Shown here piece after piece: positions 46,324-58,677 of a stretch of DNA of 64,000 bases. This DNA is from Cephalopachus bancanus (Eukaryota > Chordata > Mammalia > Primates > Tarsiidae): contig JAPVLO010000074.1 in assembly GCA_027257055.1 (NCBI GenBank), positions 4,045,001 to 4,109,000 on the forward strand. The letters are read 5' to 3'. The translations under genes and the position numbers were made by a program. Below the pieces are notes generated by a model. The model did no database searches, was not told where the DNA came from, and saw only the letters and a list, made by a program, of their open reading frames with translations. The first letter of the stretch is position 1. Each line of letters opens with the position of its first letter.

Positions 46324-46463
46324 GGCCATTGCTTTGTTAAATTCTGGTGTTTCCATGTGGCTTTTTGAGCTTTGGCCCCCTCCCCTACCTAGAGGAGGTG
46401 AATCAATATGTCTCTCTAATTTACTTTCTAAATAAACTTTGCTTGAAAGCTTTAAAAAAAAAA
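46324..46463 (+). mobile_element. Probable short retrocopy with poly(A) tail
   Basis: The segment ends with AATAAA (46431-46436), 17 bases, then ten A residues (46454-46463), like the 3' end of a processed transcript. Flanks AAGATCTCTG (46314-46323) and AAGAGCTCTG (46462-46471) look like a 10-bp target duplication with two mismatches. The body, with CCCCCTCCCCTACC and TTCTAAATAAACTTTGC, resembles an LTR R/U5 region, so the source may be an ERV transcript. It is 5' truncated and I cannot name it. Confidence 0.5.
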
Positions 46464-46471
46464 GAGCTCTG

Positions 46472-46934
46472 AGATTATCAATTGATGTCAAAATCTTCAA
46501 AAGTGTTAGTTTACTGCAAGAAAAGTATTAATTAGTATATGTAACAAATTAGTGTGGCATTGTATTTTGAGAGAAATATTTTACACAATGTATACTGCAT
46601 ATTATGAGTTCTAGTTATTTCACACAACTATGTTTGTTAAGTGCACGGTTGAACATTTTTAAGTAGGTTATGTAGAGTAAGACTTTCTAAGCATGCTACA
46701 GCTCATGTTTAACCTCCAAAAAACGTGACCTACTATGAAACACTTCTCAAACATAACCAATATTAATTATTTTCCATTGTTGTATGTTTGAAGTGTTTCA
46801 AGGACATTTTTAAAAATGTCATTCTGCAGTATTCCCAAGATGGTTTACAGAAAAGAAAGGGAGTCACAAATCATGTCACAATAGGTAAAAAATGAAATAA
46901 CTAGTTGGGTGGATCAATGCTTAAGGGTATTATA
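46472..46934. other. Unassigned sequence
   Basis: No recognised feature. Confidence 0.35.
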
Positions 46935-47340
46935 GATCTATACTTTAAAAATAAATTGTGTTTTATATATTTAAAGTACACAGCATAATGTCATGGAATA
47001 CAATAAATAGTAAAATGGTCACTACAGTGAAGCAAATTAACATATCCATCATCTAACGTAGTTATCCTTTATGTGTGTGTGACAAGAATCCACAAATCCC
47101 AAATTCAGTACCATTTTATTAGCTACTGTACTATGGTTGTATATGAGACATCTAGACTTGTTCATCTTACATATACTGCTTTATATCATCTAACCTAAAT
47201 CTCTCCATTTCCATCCTCCTGATTACCATTGTCTCAGTATACTTTTAGATTCAACACATAAGTGAGATCATGTAATGTATAATGTTTTTGTGTCTGGCTT
47301 ATTTCACTTAGCTTAATTTCCTCCAGGTACATTTATATAA
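46935..47340 (-). mobile_element. L1M 3' end, reverse strand, left of the mariner insert
   Basis: Antisense L1M 3'UTR: AAAGTACACAGCATAATGTC, AATTAACATATCCATCATCT, ACATAAGTGAGATCATGTAA, TGTCTGGCTTATTTCACTTA and TTTCCTCCAGGTAC. It resumes at about 47881. Confidence 0.8.
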
Positions 47341-47880
47341 GGAGGAACCCAAATAAAAATGGGATTTATTTATTTAAAAAGATGTATTTATTCTTACATG
47401 TTTAACTTCAATCACTTTCAAAGTATTCTCGGTTTGATGCAATACACCTACTGGGATGCTTTTTGAGCTCATCGATTTTGATGCCTTTTAGTACTTCAGT
47501 AATTGTCTATTTCACCTCTTCCACATCAGCAGCACGTTTCCTTTTGAGGACTATTTTCATCTGGAGAAACAAACAAACAAATTCACTTGGGTCAAGATCA
47601 GGTGAATAGAAAGGATGGGGCACAGGGGTCATATCATTTTTGGTCAAGAACTGCAGCATAGTGTGGGCAGGTGCACACACAAATCAACCATTATAAAATG
47701 GGCAAAAATTTTGAAAGAATCTCCCTCTCAAAAATGCACTGAAACCGAATGCAGCCTTTCACAGCAATGCTAGCTGGTGCACTGATTCTGATAGGTTCTT
47801 AGAACACTAACTTGGTGGGAAACCTGTACTTCAAGAGGTTCACCCTTCAAAAGACAATTCTGGTTTTTGAGCGGTTCACC
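47341..47880 (-). mobile_element. Mariner-type DNA transposon fragment, reverse strand
   Basis: On the minus strand a transposase C-terminal half is readable, with HPFYSPDLDPSEF around 47610-47570, the family's hallmark region containing the third catalytic Asp of the DD34D triad, followed by a VEEVK-type segment with a stop (TAG) and KGIKIDELKKHP. It sits inside an L1M. The N-terminal part and the right terminus are missing or unrecognised. The element is ancient and inactive. Confidence 0.75.
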
Positions 47881-48690
47881 CTTGCATTTTGACAAATGGA
47901 AAATCTCATTTTATCAGGCTGAGTAATCCATATTTGTGTGTGTCTGTGTGCGTGTGTTGTGTGTGTATTTTTTTATCCATTTATTCATTGACGACTAAAT
48001 CAGTTTACATATCTTGACTATTTTAAATAATGCTGTAATGAACATGGGATGCAGATATCTTTATGAGGTAGTCATTTCATTTCCTTTTAGTATATGTTTG
48101 GAAGAGCGATGCTGGTAATTTCTTTAGGAACTTCCATATTGTTTTTCATTATGGTTCTATCAATCTACATTTCCACCAACTGCATACAAGTGTTCCCTTT
48201 CACCTATCCCATTACCAACACTTATCTCTTGATTTTTTGTTAATAGTCATCCTAACAGATATAGATTATGTCATGGTGATTTGATTTGCATTTCCCTGGT
48301 GATTAATGATGTTAAGTACTTTTTATATGCCTCTTGGCCATTTTTATGTCTTCTTTGAGGAAACAACTGTTCAGGTCCTTTACCCATTAATTATTCAGGT
48401 TATTTGGGTTTTTTTACTATTGAGTTGTATAAGTTCTTTAATGCATTTTGGATATTGATCTCTTATCAGATACATGGTTTGCCATTTTTTGCCCAATCTA
48501 TAAGTTTTCATTGTTGATTTTTTCTTTGCTTTGCAGAAGCTTCTTAGTTTGATTTAGTCTCATGTATTTATTTGTGACTTTGTAGACTGACCTTTTTGTG
48601 TGATATCCAAAAATCATTGCCAATGTCAAGGAATTTTTCCCCTATGTTGTCTTCTAGAAGCTTTGTGATTTCAAGTCTTAAAATTTATGT
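47881..48690 (-). mobile_element. L1M 3'UTR/ORF2, reverse strand, right of the mariner insert
   Basis: Antisense L1M resumes with GACAAATGGAAAATCTCATT, TTATCCATTTATTCATTGAC, ATTTCCACCAACTGCATACA, TTGATTTGCATTTCCCTGGT and AATCATTGCCAATGTCAAGG. A short GT-rich repeat lies at 47936-47968. Confidence 0.8.
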
Positions 48691-49060
48691 GAAATCACAA
48701 AAGACCCTGAATAACCAGTGCAATTCTGAGAAACAAAAACAAAGTTCAAGACATCACACTTCCAGATTTCAAATTATATTACAAAGCAACAGATGCATAG
48801 ATCATTGGAACAGAATAAAGAACTCAGGAATAATTCAAAGTGTATACAGTCAACTAATTTTAACAAGGGTACTAGAGAACCACAGTGAGAAAAATATAAT
48901 TTCTTCACTAAATTGAGCTGGGAAAACCATTATTCTACATGTAATATAATAAAATTGGACTCATTTTATACCATGCACAAGAAAATAAACTCAAAAAGGA
49001 TGAAAGAACTGAATGTAAGACCTGAATCCATAAAACTTTTAGAAGTTCTATTCATGTCTA
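48691..49060 (+). mobile_element. L1M ORF2 segment in opposite orientation, probable L1 inversion
   Basis: Sense L1 ORF2: AATCACAAAAGACCCTGAAT, CAAGACATCACACTTCCAGA, CAGATGCATAGATCATTGGA, and AACTGAATGTAAGACCTGAA near 49008. It abuts the antisense L1 at 48690. In L1 coordinates this piece lies just upstream of the start of the antisense piece, the arrangement produced by twin priming during L1 reverse transcription. Confidence 0.65.
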
Positions 49061-49483
49061 ACGAAGCATCATGTGGAAAGGTATTCAACTTATTTTTATC
49101 CCCAAGTATAGAACTGGCAATAAAGAGCAAAATCCCAGAGGATTAATGCTGTAAAAACCTAATACAACATTTTGTTAGAGTTATAACTATCTCAAAATGG
49201 AGGTGTGTACGTGATTGTGAAATTTCTATTATTATATATATTCTCAGTACACACAGAAGATGAATGAGCACTTTCAACTATGTTATTAGATGTCTTGCTA
49301 ATAAAATAAGGTGCTTATAACACTTAATATACAATATGTCCTAGATGTATTTATCACACATTGTGCCTTTATTGCACCTCTCTGCAAAACAATAACATAC
49401 ACATGGGCATCATAGACCATCATGCACACCCAAGAACATTGGTACAAAGTATGATCCCTAAGTCACTGTATGTTGCCTATATA
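49061..49483. other. Unassigned sequence
   Basis: No recognised feature before the Alu target duplication. Confidence 0.35.
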
Positions 49484-49498
49484 AGATTACATTTTTCA

Positions 49499-49790
49499 GC
49501 CGGGCTCGGTGGCTCAGCCTGTAATCCCGCGCCTTTGGGAGGCTGAGGTGAGTGGATTGCCTGAGCCCGCGGGTTCGAGACCCGCCTGGGCAGCGAGACC
49601 TCATCTCTACAATAAATCAAAAAATCAGCCGGGCATGGTAGCGCATGCCTGTAATTCCAGCTACTTGGAAGGCTGAGGAGGAAGGATCGCCGGAGCCCAG
49701 CAGGTCGAGGCCAGCAGGTCGAGGCCGCTTCCGGCCACTGCACTCCAGTCTGGGCGACAGAGTGAGACTCCAACTCAAAACAAAAAAAAA
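49499..49790 (+). mobile_element. Alu (window-type lineage), forward strand, with an internal 14-bp duplication
   Basis: Dimeric Alu from GCCGGGCTCGGTGGCTCAGC to its A tail. Target duplication AGATTACATTTTTCA (49484-49498) recurs at 49791-49805 with one C/T change. CpG sites are well kept, suggesting a young copy. CCAGCAGGTCGAGG occurs twice in tandem (49697-49724) where other copies continue into the CTGCAGTGGCCGGGAGC region. Confidence 0.97.
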
Positions 49791-49805
49791 AGATTATATT
49801 TTTCA

Positions 49806-51926
49806 TATGCTATGAAAAAAATGAAGCCTGTTACCAAATTATGCCATTGGTGTATTCTTTTTTTTTTTTATAAAATACTTAAACATTTTTCAAGTTTGGC
49901 TCAAATAATTCCAAAATTGCAATGAGCTATCTCAGTATTCCTTGTTGTGCTGCAAATGGGAGATATCTAGGATGAGACCAAGATGGAATTTGACGAGAAG
50001 CATATTAGTTTAGTGAGCAGACATTCCACATGAGGTTTTCTCTTAAAATAGATTTTGCCACTTAAAAGTAGTTGCAAATGGTTGCTTTAGGAGATTTGTT
50101 CCATAATGAATTGTCTTATGTTAAGCACTGTTCCAATTTCATTTTATTTATTTATTTATTTTTGCCGTAGTATCTTCTTACTAGTGACAAGTGAAATATT
50201 AGTGAGGCATATTGATCAATTGGGACATGATGATGCATTGTCCCTTTTGTTTGTCAGAACCACAGCAGGCAAAGTTGATGGCTGACAACTATGACTCACA
50301 GCTGAGTACTTTTCCAATAATTGTCCTTGACCGCAAAGAGTTGCTTCACCCAAACTTTCAGCCTCTTCCTTGAGGAGAGACTGATTGGTTGCCATAAGTG
50401 TATCAAATCCTGGATCCATTATCTCAATTCAGGACAACTCTGAAGGATCACCTAACATTCACAATTCAGTGTCTTCCTCTGCTCAGTTATTTTTCTTAAG
50501 ACCCTAATATGGGTTCTTCCCAAGAGCTACCAACAATTGATTTACTTCATTCAAGTTTTCACCAGAATATGCTTTCCAGGAAACTTAACTTATGAGAATG
50601 TGTGCCACTAACAGGAAGCAGCCTCTAAAATGTAATTTTTGCAGTGGGTCTCCTGTTATCCAGAAGGCAATGTGTACACCTTTTCTCTGATGGAGTACTG
50701 GATAATTCTTGACTAATTACAGTCATACAATTTTTAAACTTGCATGGATATTGTATGTGATGGAATGGTGGGGAAAAAAATGCATTGGTAGGCGCAGTAT
50801 CTCAGGCATTTGAGAAGTATGAGGAAGAGAAACGCTAAAGACAACGGACTTGATGGCTGTTGCTGAGGGTCACAAAATGCACCGGAGCAAAGCATTAAAA
50901 TGGTGAAGATGATTAAAATGAATTTAACATGATTGTCCATTGCCTCTTTGATGAACACAAAGAAAGTTTTATTTGCCGCTAGAGGACAGAAAAGGTGAGA
51001 ATCCAGAAAAATTTAGATTCCCAGTTTCAACAAGTCTTCTGAACTTACATGAGGAAGGGAAGGTAAAAGCACGAATTCTTGGAAGGCGATATTTGGTTCG
51101 ATACTTTTAAGAATCTTGAAAACTTAGATTCAACTGATTTAGTCTGTGGAATCATCTCACTCCTCTCTGTAAAGCATAGTGTTATCCCTTTAGCAAAGAT
51201 TATACATAGACCTCTGCCTTAAAAGACAACAAAAGCTCTCCTCTTAATATTAATACCAACTCTACAACTACAACCATTTCCATAATTACAATCAAGTTGT
51301 AATATAACCTGGCTTGGGTCAGCTAATGAAAGAAAGAAACCGTATACCAATCAAGTGGCCAATGATAGCCAACAGCTACTGACAGAGGCTTAGTGAGTAG
51401 GTATAACTGAATCTTGAAAATAAAGTTGCATAAGACAGTTAATGAATATGAAGTAATCTGCTAGGACACAACATTTAACGTCTTGGCAAGAACCCCAGGA
51501 AACGATGTTAACACATGGCAAGAATAACTCTTAAAACAGTGAAGTAAATAGTATCCCACGGTAAATGAATTACAAATACTAGGATTACTCTGGCAGATAA
51601 TGAAAGAGAATCAAAGGCCTCAGAGGAATGACCAAAGCTGTAAAGACGCAAGCACTGGAGAGATTCTCTGTTACGGTTGTGCTCTCTATGCCAGAGTTGG
51701 CAGAAGCAGATGCTGGTATAGAATAAAGCTCTCAGAGATAACAGAGAATGTAGACAAGTGCCTGGCATTGTTTGAAGTTGCGCTCAGTGCAGAATAGGAA
51801 TGCATCAATTTATATATTACTTGTGGCAATGTACTGACAAAATTGTGCACGGTTATACCCTTGCTATATATGGGTTCCCACATGGCTCAATTGAAGGCAA
51901 ATAAGAGTTTATCATCATTAATGATT
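49806..51926. other. Unassigned 2.1-kb sequence
   Basis: I recognise no repeat here apart from short T runs. Base composition is more balanced than in most of the window, especially at 50215-51830. Open frames of up to 86 codons exist on both strands without known domains. It may be unique DNA or an old element I do not know. Confidence 0.35.
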
Positions 51927-52300
51927 TTTTTAATTTTTAATTTTGAAGATACAGGGTACAATTCAGGGTTAGGTATACAAATGTTCATTATGCAGGTACC
52001 TTTGTTGATGAGGTGTGCTCACCTTCCCAGCAGTTTTCTACTACTGCAAATCCTGTCCCTCCCCCCCACCCCACAGTTTCCCACTACTGCCAATCCTTTT
52101 CGTATAGTATTATGATAGTTGTTCAAGTTTCGCTTATAAGTGAGAACATGTGGTACTCAGTTCTTTGTTTCTGTGCTAGATCACTCAGTATTATAGACTC
52201 TAAGTCCCTCTAAGTATCTGCAAAGTTCATAATTTTGTCCTTTATGGATGCATAATATTCCATTGTGTGTATGTGCCACACTTTTTTAATCCAGTCCTCT
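51927..52300 (-). mobile_element. L1 3' end, reverse strand
   Basis: Antisense primate-type L1 3' end: GAAGATACAGGGTACAATTC, GGTATACAAATGTTCATTAT, CGCTTATAAGTGAGAACATG, GATCACTCAGTATTATAGAC and CATAATATTCCATTGTGTGT. It shares these last blocks with 750-905, so the two come from related L1 subfamilies. Confidence 0.85.
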
Positions 52301-52565
52301 TTTGATGTTGTTAACCACCACTCTGCAATGTCTTTTTCTCTGTAATCATTACAGAGGTCTACTATTCAGTTACCTCCTTCCTTCCTCTTCACCAACGAAG
52401 TATTGTATTCTAAGTACTACACAGTAACCAAAGAAACAAACTTTTGCTCAAAAACAGGTTTTTATTTTCATTGCCATCTATACACTTTTTTCTGATAGTG
52501 GTAAGACTACTATCAAATTGTGGATGACCTTAGGATGGATAATAGTTAGAAGCTTTAGAAAGTAG

Positions 52566-52854
52566 GCTGGGCTCGGTGGCTCAGCCTGTAATCCCAGCAC
52601 TTTGGGAGGCTGAGGCGAGTGGATGGCCTGAGCCCGTGCGTTTGAGACCAGCCTGGGCAACTTGGTGAGACCTTATATCTATAATAAATAAAAAAATTAG
52701 CTGGGCATGGTAGCACATGTCTGTAGTTCCAGCTACTTGGAAGGTTGAGGCAGAAGGATCGCTGGAGCCCAGCAGGTCAATGCTGGGGTGGCCGTTAGTG
52801 TGCCACACTGCACTCCAGCCTGGGCAAAGGAGTGAGACTCCAACTCAAAAAAAG
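52566..52854 (+). mobile_element. Alu, forward strand, older copy
   Basis: Dimeric Alu from GCTGGGCTCGGTGGCTCAGC with the standard CCCAGCACTTTGGGAGG block and the long GGGCAACTTGGTGAGACC arm. Flanks AGAAGCTTTAGAAA (52548-52561) and AGAAACTTTAGAAA (52855-52868) are a target duplication with one mismatch. Confidence 0.95.
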
Positions 52855-52868
52855 AGAAACTTTAGAAA

Positions 52869-53534
52869 CTTTATTAGCCAGCTTTCACAAAAGAAAGTAA
52901 AATAAAAAAAAAACTATGTAAGAAATTATGTAAACTATACTTTTAAAATTGATTAAATGTCTGAAACTAGTAAAATTTTTAAAAAATTCTTTTGAATATA
53001 AAGGAGCCAATATTCATATCCAATTGAATTATAAATTATTAGCTGCTGTCTTTCATAAAGAGTTTAGCTTATGGCCTAATTCATCTCAATTAGTGTGTTA
53101 GTAACTTTAATAGATGAATACATTAATTTTAATTGGGTAATGACTAAATTAGATAGGTATCAGCGTACAGAATTTTTTGCTTTTTGTTGAAAATAGCTCA
53201 GAAGTAATACTAGACACAAATAACACCAGAGAAGCCTCGTTCGTCTAAAAATATACATTCATATAACATTAAATATTTTACTTAAGATATTCAAATTCAA
53301 ATGACAAAAATCACACTTATCTGAAATTATCTATATAGAGAAGTGAAATGGGAAAAGTTCTATCAGAAATCACTTACTGTTTAATCATAATGAGTATTTA
53401 CAAAATCAGAATTGAACACACTTGGGCCTATATTTAAAATTCTATGTCTGTCTACAACTGATTATGAGGCGATCTAAAAGTCAAGAGACAGTTTCGTGCC
53501 TTAGAACTTCATTTTTAAATTTTTATTTCTTCTT
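52869..53534. other. Unassigned sequence
   Basis: AT-rich, no recognised feature. Confidence 0.35.
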
Positions 53535-53877
53535 CTTATATTATTACTATTATTATTATTATTATTATTATTATTTGATTCATAGTCTTACTCTGTTGCC
53601 TAGGCTGAGTGCAGTAGCATGATCATGGCTCACTGCAACTTCCAACTTCTGGGCTCAGGTAATCCTTCCATCTTGACATCTTGAGTAGCTGAAATTATAG
53701 GCACAGACACACAACACTTGGCTAATTTTTTTGAGTTTTGGTTGTTGTTATGGTTTTTTTTGTAGAGAGGAGGTTTTGCTATGTTGCCCAAGCTGGTCTT
53801 GAACGCCTGGGCTCAATCTGACTTCCTTAGCCTCCCAAAGTCCTGGGGTTACAGAAGTGAGTCACCACAACTGGCCA
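53535..53877 (-). mobile_element. AluJ-like dimer with (TTA)n tail, reverse strand
   Basis: A (TTA)n run at 53535-53575 forms the tail, then the complement of a diverged Alu: CTTACTCTGTTGCCTAGGCT, TGGCTCACTGCAACTTCCAA and CCCAAAGTCCTGGGGTTACA. It is of the general primate AluJ type. Confidence 0.88.
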
Positions 53878-55019
53878 ATATTAATTTTTAAAATTGAAAC
53901 TAAATTGTACCAATTTCTTGAGATTTTTGTAACTATTACTTGAGATGATGTCAAAGAAGAACTTGGTACCCCCCTGATAGAAAGGAAGGTTTATTAAAAG
54001 CTAGCTGTTATAATTACCACTATTATTATCTTTTAGGTTCAACTTGATTAAAGAAAGAAGCCTGAATGTTAAAGTCTATTTTTTATTAGTTAATCCATAT
54101 AAGACTAGATGTTCTTTAATTTATGCCTGTTTTATTAATAATAGTTGAGTACTTACAATTATTATCATCCTTAAGTCAGAAGGAACTGAGTCACCAAGAC
54201 ACTAAATTTTTTATATAACTTTCCTTGTAAGTATTTTTGGGCCTATATGAGGTTCATATTCAGGTTGAAATTCTCTGGCCTTTTTAATAACACAGAGAAC
54301 TGAAGCAATATAAGAAGCTATTATTTAATTTCAAATCCAGAAGGATTCATATGTGTTTCAAAGTCATTTTTAAAAATTTAATAATTGAACGAGTTGTAAA
54401 TTTATAAAGAAATAAAGTAAATCAATGATTTAAATATTTCCCATTCTTATTCAACCAGAACTTGTCTCAAATAAATGTAGACAAAATTTTTTTGAAGCTA
54501 AAGTGTAATGGTGAGAATATAAATTAATATATAATGATGTGAAGTTTGAAGTGCATTTCATATCTTTCTTTGTGTATATATTTTTGTGTTAATTTTAAAT
54601 GATGCAAACACAGGTAGATATTTATATATATTTCTTATTCCACATGGCTTAACAAAATTAATTTCTTACCAGTCTCATATATCTCTAAAACTGTTGATGC
54701 ATAGTACTCATATATTCTAATATTTAAAAATTGATCATATGCACCTAATTATAAAAAAGTCTATTATGCAAGTTTCAGGGTCCTTCATTTTTTTCTATGA
54801 AGCCCAAGAGTTTTACTTATTCAAAACATACTGTCAACCAATTGCTAGAAAAAAATATCAAATCTAATCACTCTTGATATACTATGGGACATTAGCACAG
54901 CAAGAAGACTGGTGCTACAAGGACAAATAACCTCTCTGTGTTAATTTTCTTGCTAACAGAAACTTTGCCAGTTCCATATGGTTTTTTAGACCATGTCTCT
55001 CAAATTTACCTTAGTCAAG
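53878..55019. other. Unassigned sequence
   Basis: AT-rich DNA. The last few hundred bases may be the decayed 5' extension of the L1M that follows. Confidence 0.35.
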
Positions 55020-58000
55020 TGGCAGAGGCAAGAGGAGATTCTATCATACATGTGTTGTCCTGACTGGAATTCTCCCATGTAGTCCCGTACACCAAACATG
55101 AGACACCAGTCTACTGTGTTCTGCAACACACTTTTATTTCTGAGAAATTATTTCGTTGGGATCACCTTAAGGTTGTCCCAGACCTACACAGTAGATCATC
55201 TGTCCTTGAATCTTAAAAACTAGTTATTGAATTTTCATTGCTTCCTTCACACAAGGCTCCTGGGATACGTAGGTAAATTAATCCAGTTTTCTCCGGTTAC
55301 TAGTTTTGCATTGAGACGTCAGAAAACACTCAGGGACATCTCATTTCACCCAAGACATTTAAAGAACTTCAAAGTCATCATTCCCGTGCTCACAATATGA
55401 AAAGTTGAAGAAACAAAATCAGTGCTTTACTTGAACACATCAGAGAACTGAAATCGTATGGTGAAGTATGGAGAGGACAGATCCACAGAGGCACAGTGGC
55501 GATCTGTTTACTTGAGAAAATGCCATTGGTGCTATAAACTGGTAGAAGCACTTAAGTGGTAATTTTTATAAATTGCTGAAGGCTGAGAAAGGACTAGCCT
55601 AAAACTGAGGAAGCCTTAGGACTGCAGATTTAGAGAGCCCCACAATTTTGTATATTTTACCACCTGTAGCCATGACAAATTTACACAGTAAAGAGTCAAA
55701 AAAGTTCCACTCATGGATCTAGGAGGGGAAGGAAGAGAGAAATTATGGTGAAATGTGCCTACAGAATTCTCCACAATGAGGACCTCTTCTGCAGGAGAAG
55801 ACTGTACGGGGACTCTATCCTGCCTGGAGGATGGACATTACTCCCATCAATTTCCATTGTTCCTAAAGGGTTTAAAACAGAACAGAACAAAACAAACAGA
55901 TTTTAAAAACTGTGAAAGTGGAGAGACACCTGTGAAGGACACGGCTCAGAATAACAGACTCACTGAAAGTCTGATATTTAGTCATAAGATTATAGATTTG
56001 TTCTCCCCCTCACACCATGTCACGACACCAACAGGGCCCAGGAAAATGATAGTGAATTACAGCTGAAATGCCTGCATGACACAGAACTGTCTGAGAAGTA
56101 CTTGAGGGATCCCAAGGTCAAGACAAAAAAACAAAAAGAGAGAGAGAAAATACTCAAGAATTTTGAAGTCTTTATTATCTACAATATAGGAAGTATTATA
56201 GAGACAAACTCTTACCAAATTAATATAAATTCTTAGGATAATGACTTATCAGTGACTATTTGATTCAATTACAGCCACCAACAAAAAATAAAATGGCATT
56301 ACAAAAGCAAAACAAAGACAAAACAAAATAAAAAGTCCCAAAGACCAAACACACAAAGTACAAATAAGAGGAATAAGAATCAAACTTATTTAAGATATAC
56401 ATGTTAGGATTACAAAAAGGAAATTTTAAATAACTAAATTCACTGTATTAAGGGGGTCTAATTGAAAAAATACTTGCTATGCAAGATTAGATCTAAGTAA
56501 AGAGATTGACATTCTAAAACATAAGCAAAATAAAACAATAGAAATCCAGTACTGTAGATAAAATGAAGACTGCCTTTAGTAGGCTTATTACTTGATTGAA
56601 CTCAAAAAGGACAAAAGCAGAGAGCTTTTAAAAATAAAATTTAAAAAGAAACATGAATGGAAATACCTATACACATGGCACATGCACAACAGAATAAAAT
56701 ATTCAAGAAAGAAGAAAGAATTTTAAAAGATGAAACATAAGTATTGTTGTGATACAAAAGAAAAAAAGAGAATGCATTAGACCATATATTCAAAACAATA
56801 ATGGCTAAGAACTTTTTGAAATTAAGACAGACACCAAATCACACATCCAGAAAAGCTCACAGAAACCACCACATTAGTATGTGTTTGCTCGTTTTTCTTT
56901 AAATCCAAGAAGCTAAAAAAAAATGAAAGAAATAAAAACAGTACCAATAAATTGGGTGATTATGGCATAAGAATGAGTGCTACATATAGCCAAAATATAA
57001 AACAGAGAAGAGAAACCAGAAATATTCTATTATAAGGACTCATTCCACATGTAGAATATTAATGTTATTTGAAAGTGAACTTACACTAGCAAGCAATGTA
57101 TATTTAAAGTTCTAGGGAAGCCACTTAATACTTATTTTAAAAATATAGTTGATATTCCAAGAGAAAATAAAATAGAACCACACAAATTGTCTGTTAACAC
57201 CAGAGAAAACAAAAAAAGGATGTAAATGAAAAAGAACAAATGCAACAAATAATATGAAAAAACATGGAAGATAGTAATCCAACTATATTAATAATTATTT
57301 TAAATTTGCATTATCTACATGAAAAGATAAAAGACAGATTGCAATAATGAATGAAAAAAAGACCTAACTCTGTATTGCCTACATAAACACACTTTAAATA
57401 AAAAGGCTTAAATAAATTATAAAATGAAAGATGGGAATGTACTATGCTAACACTTGAAACAACTTGTAGCTATATTAATATGAGACACAGCAGAGCTATG
57501 AGCAAGAAGATTGTTAGGGATAAATAGAAACATTACATAACTATAAAGGAGTAAATTCTTCACAACAATTTAAGCTTATATGCATACAAAGAAGTATCAA
57601 AATGTTAGAGATAAAAATGACAGAACTGAAAGAAATATACAAATTTGCTATTAAAATTGAAACTCTTAAACCCACTTTTTCAGTAATTACTAAGTTAAAC
57701 AAATAGAAAAAGAGTAAGTTGGGAGTTTAACCTAAAAAGTACTTTTAATTAGCTTGGTCTATTTGACATTTATAAGATAGCCCATCCAACAACCACAGAA
57801 TATACAATTTTTTCAAGTCTACATCAAATTGTTGCCAAGAAAGATCATATTCTGGGGTATAAAACACACTTTAATAAGTTTGAAATACTATTATTAAAGT
57901 TATTATTTTAGTATACTTTTCACTATATTCTGCAATTGTAATAGAATCAAACTAATACTCAATAACAGCTAGAAAATTCTCAAATAATATATTTTTAAAA

Positions 58001-58276
58001 GACATGTGGATGCAAATTAAAGTCTCAAGAGGAATTTAAAATAATTTGTACCAATTAAAAATGAAAACAACTTACAAATTTGTAGGGCTCAGCAGAAACA
58101 GAGAAAATACTTCCTCATTCATTTTACAAGTTAGCGTTACCCCAATAACAAAAAGGGATAAAGGCATAACAAGAAAAACAAACTAAAGATTAGTATTTTC
58201 CAGGAACAGAGGTTAAAAAGTCCTCAACAAAATATAAGTAAATTTAATTCAACAATGTATACAAAATGATTCACCA

Positions 58277-58322
58277 TGATCAAGTGAAATTTATTTCCAT
58301 GACCAAGTGAAATTTATTTCAG
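58277..58322. repeat. 23-bp tandem duplication in L1M
   Basis: ATGATCAAGTGAAATTTATT is followed immediately by a second copy beginning ATGACCAAGTG. L1 consensus normally has one copy. Confidence 0.85.
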
Positions 58323-58635
58323 ATATTCAAGACTGGGTTAACCATCAAAAATCAATTACAGCAAGCCACCACATCAACACATTAAAAAAAAGAAACTCAT
58401 TTGAGTATATAAATTGATACAGAAAAAAGCTTTTGACAAAATTCAATACTAATTCATGATGAACTATTAGCAAAGTAAGAGTAGGGGAAAATTCCTCAAT
58501 CTGATGAAGGGTATCTACAAAAACCTACAACAATTAATACCTCCTTAATGATAAGAGACTGAACTCTTGAGTGGGAACAATGTAAAGATGTTATGCTATT
58601 CAACAGCATCCTGGAAGTCCTACCTAGCGAGAGAC

Positions 58636-58636
<1 letters not shown>

Positions 58637-58669
<33 letters not shown>

Positions 58670-58677
58670 CACACACT
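58637..58677. repeat. Poly(A)-(TA)n-(CA)n simple repeat
   Basis: About 18 A residues, then TA units and ACACACAC, inside the L1M. Confidence 0.9.

Noticed and set aside
51600..51797. Frame with Cys/Arg-rich segment that suggested an exon
   Set aside because: No flanking splice sites of quality and an overlapping frame of similar length on the other strand.
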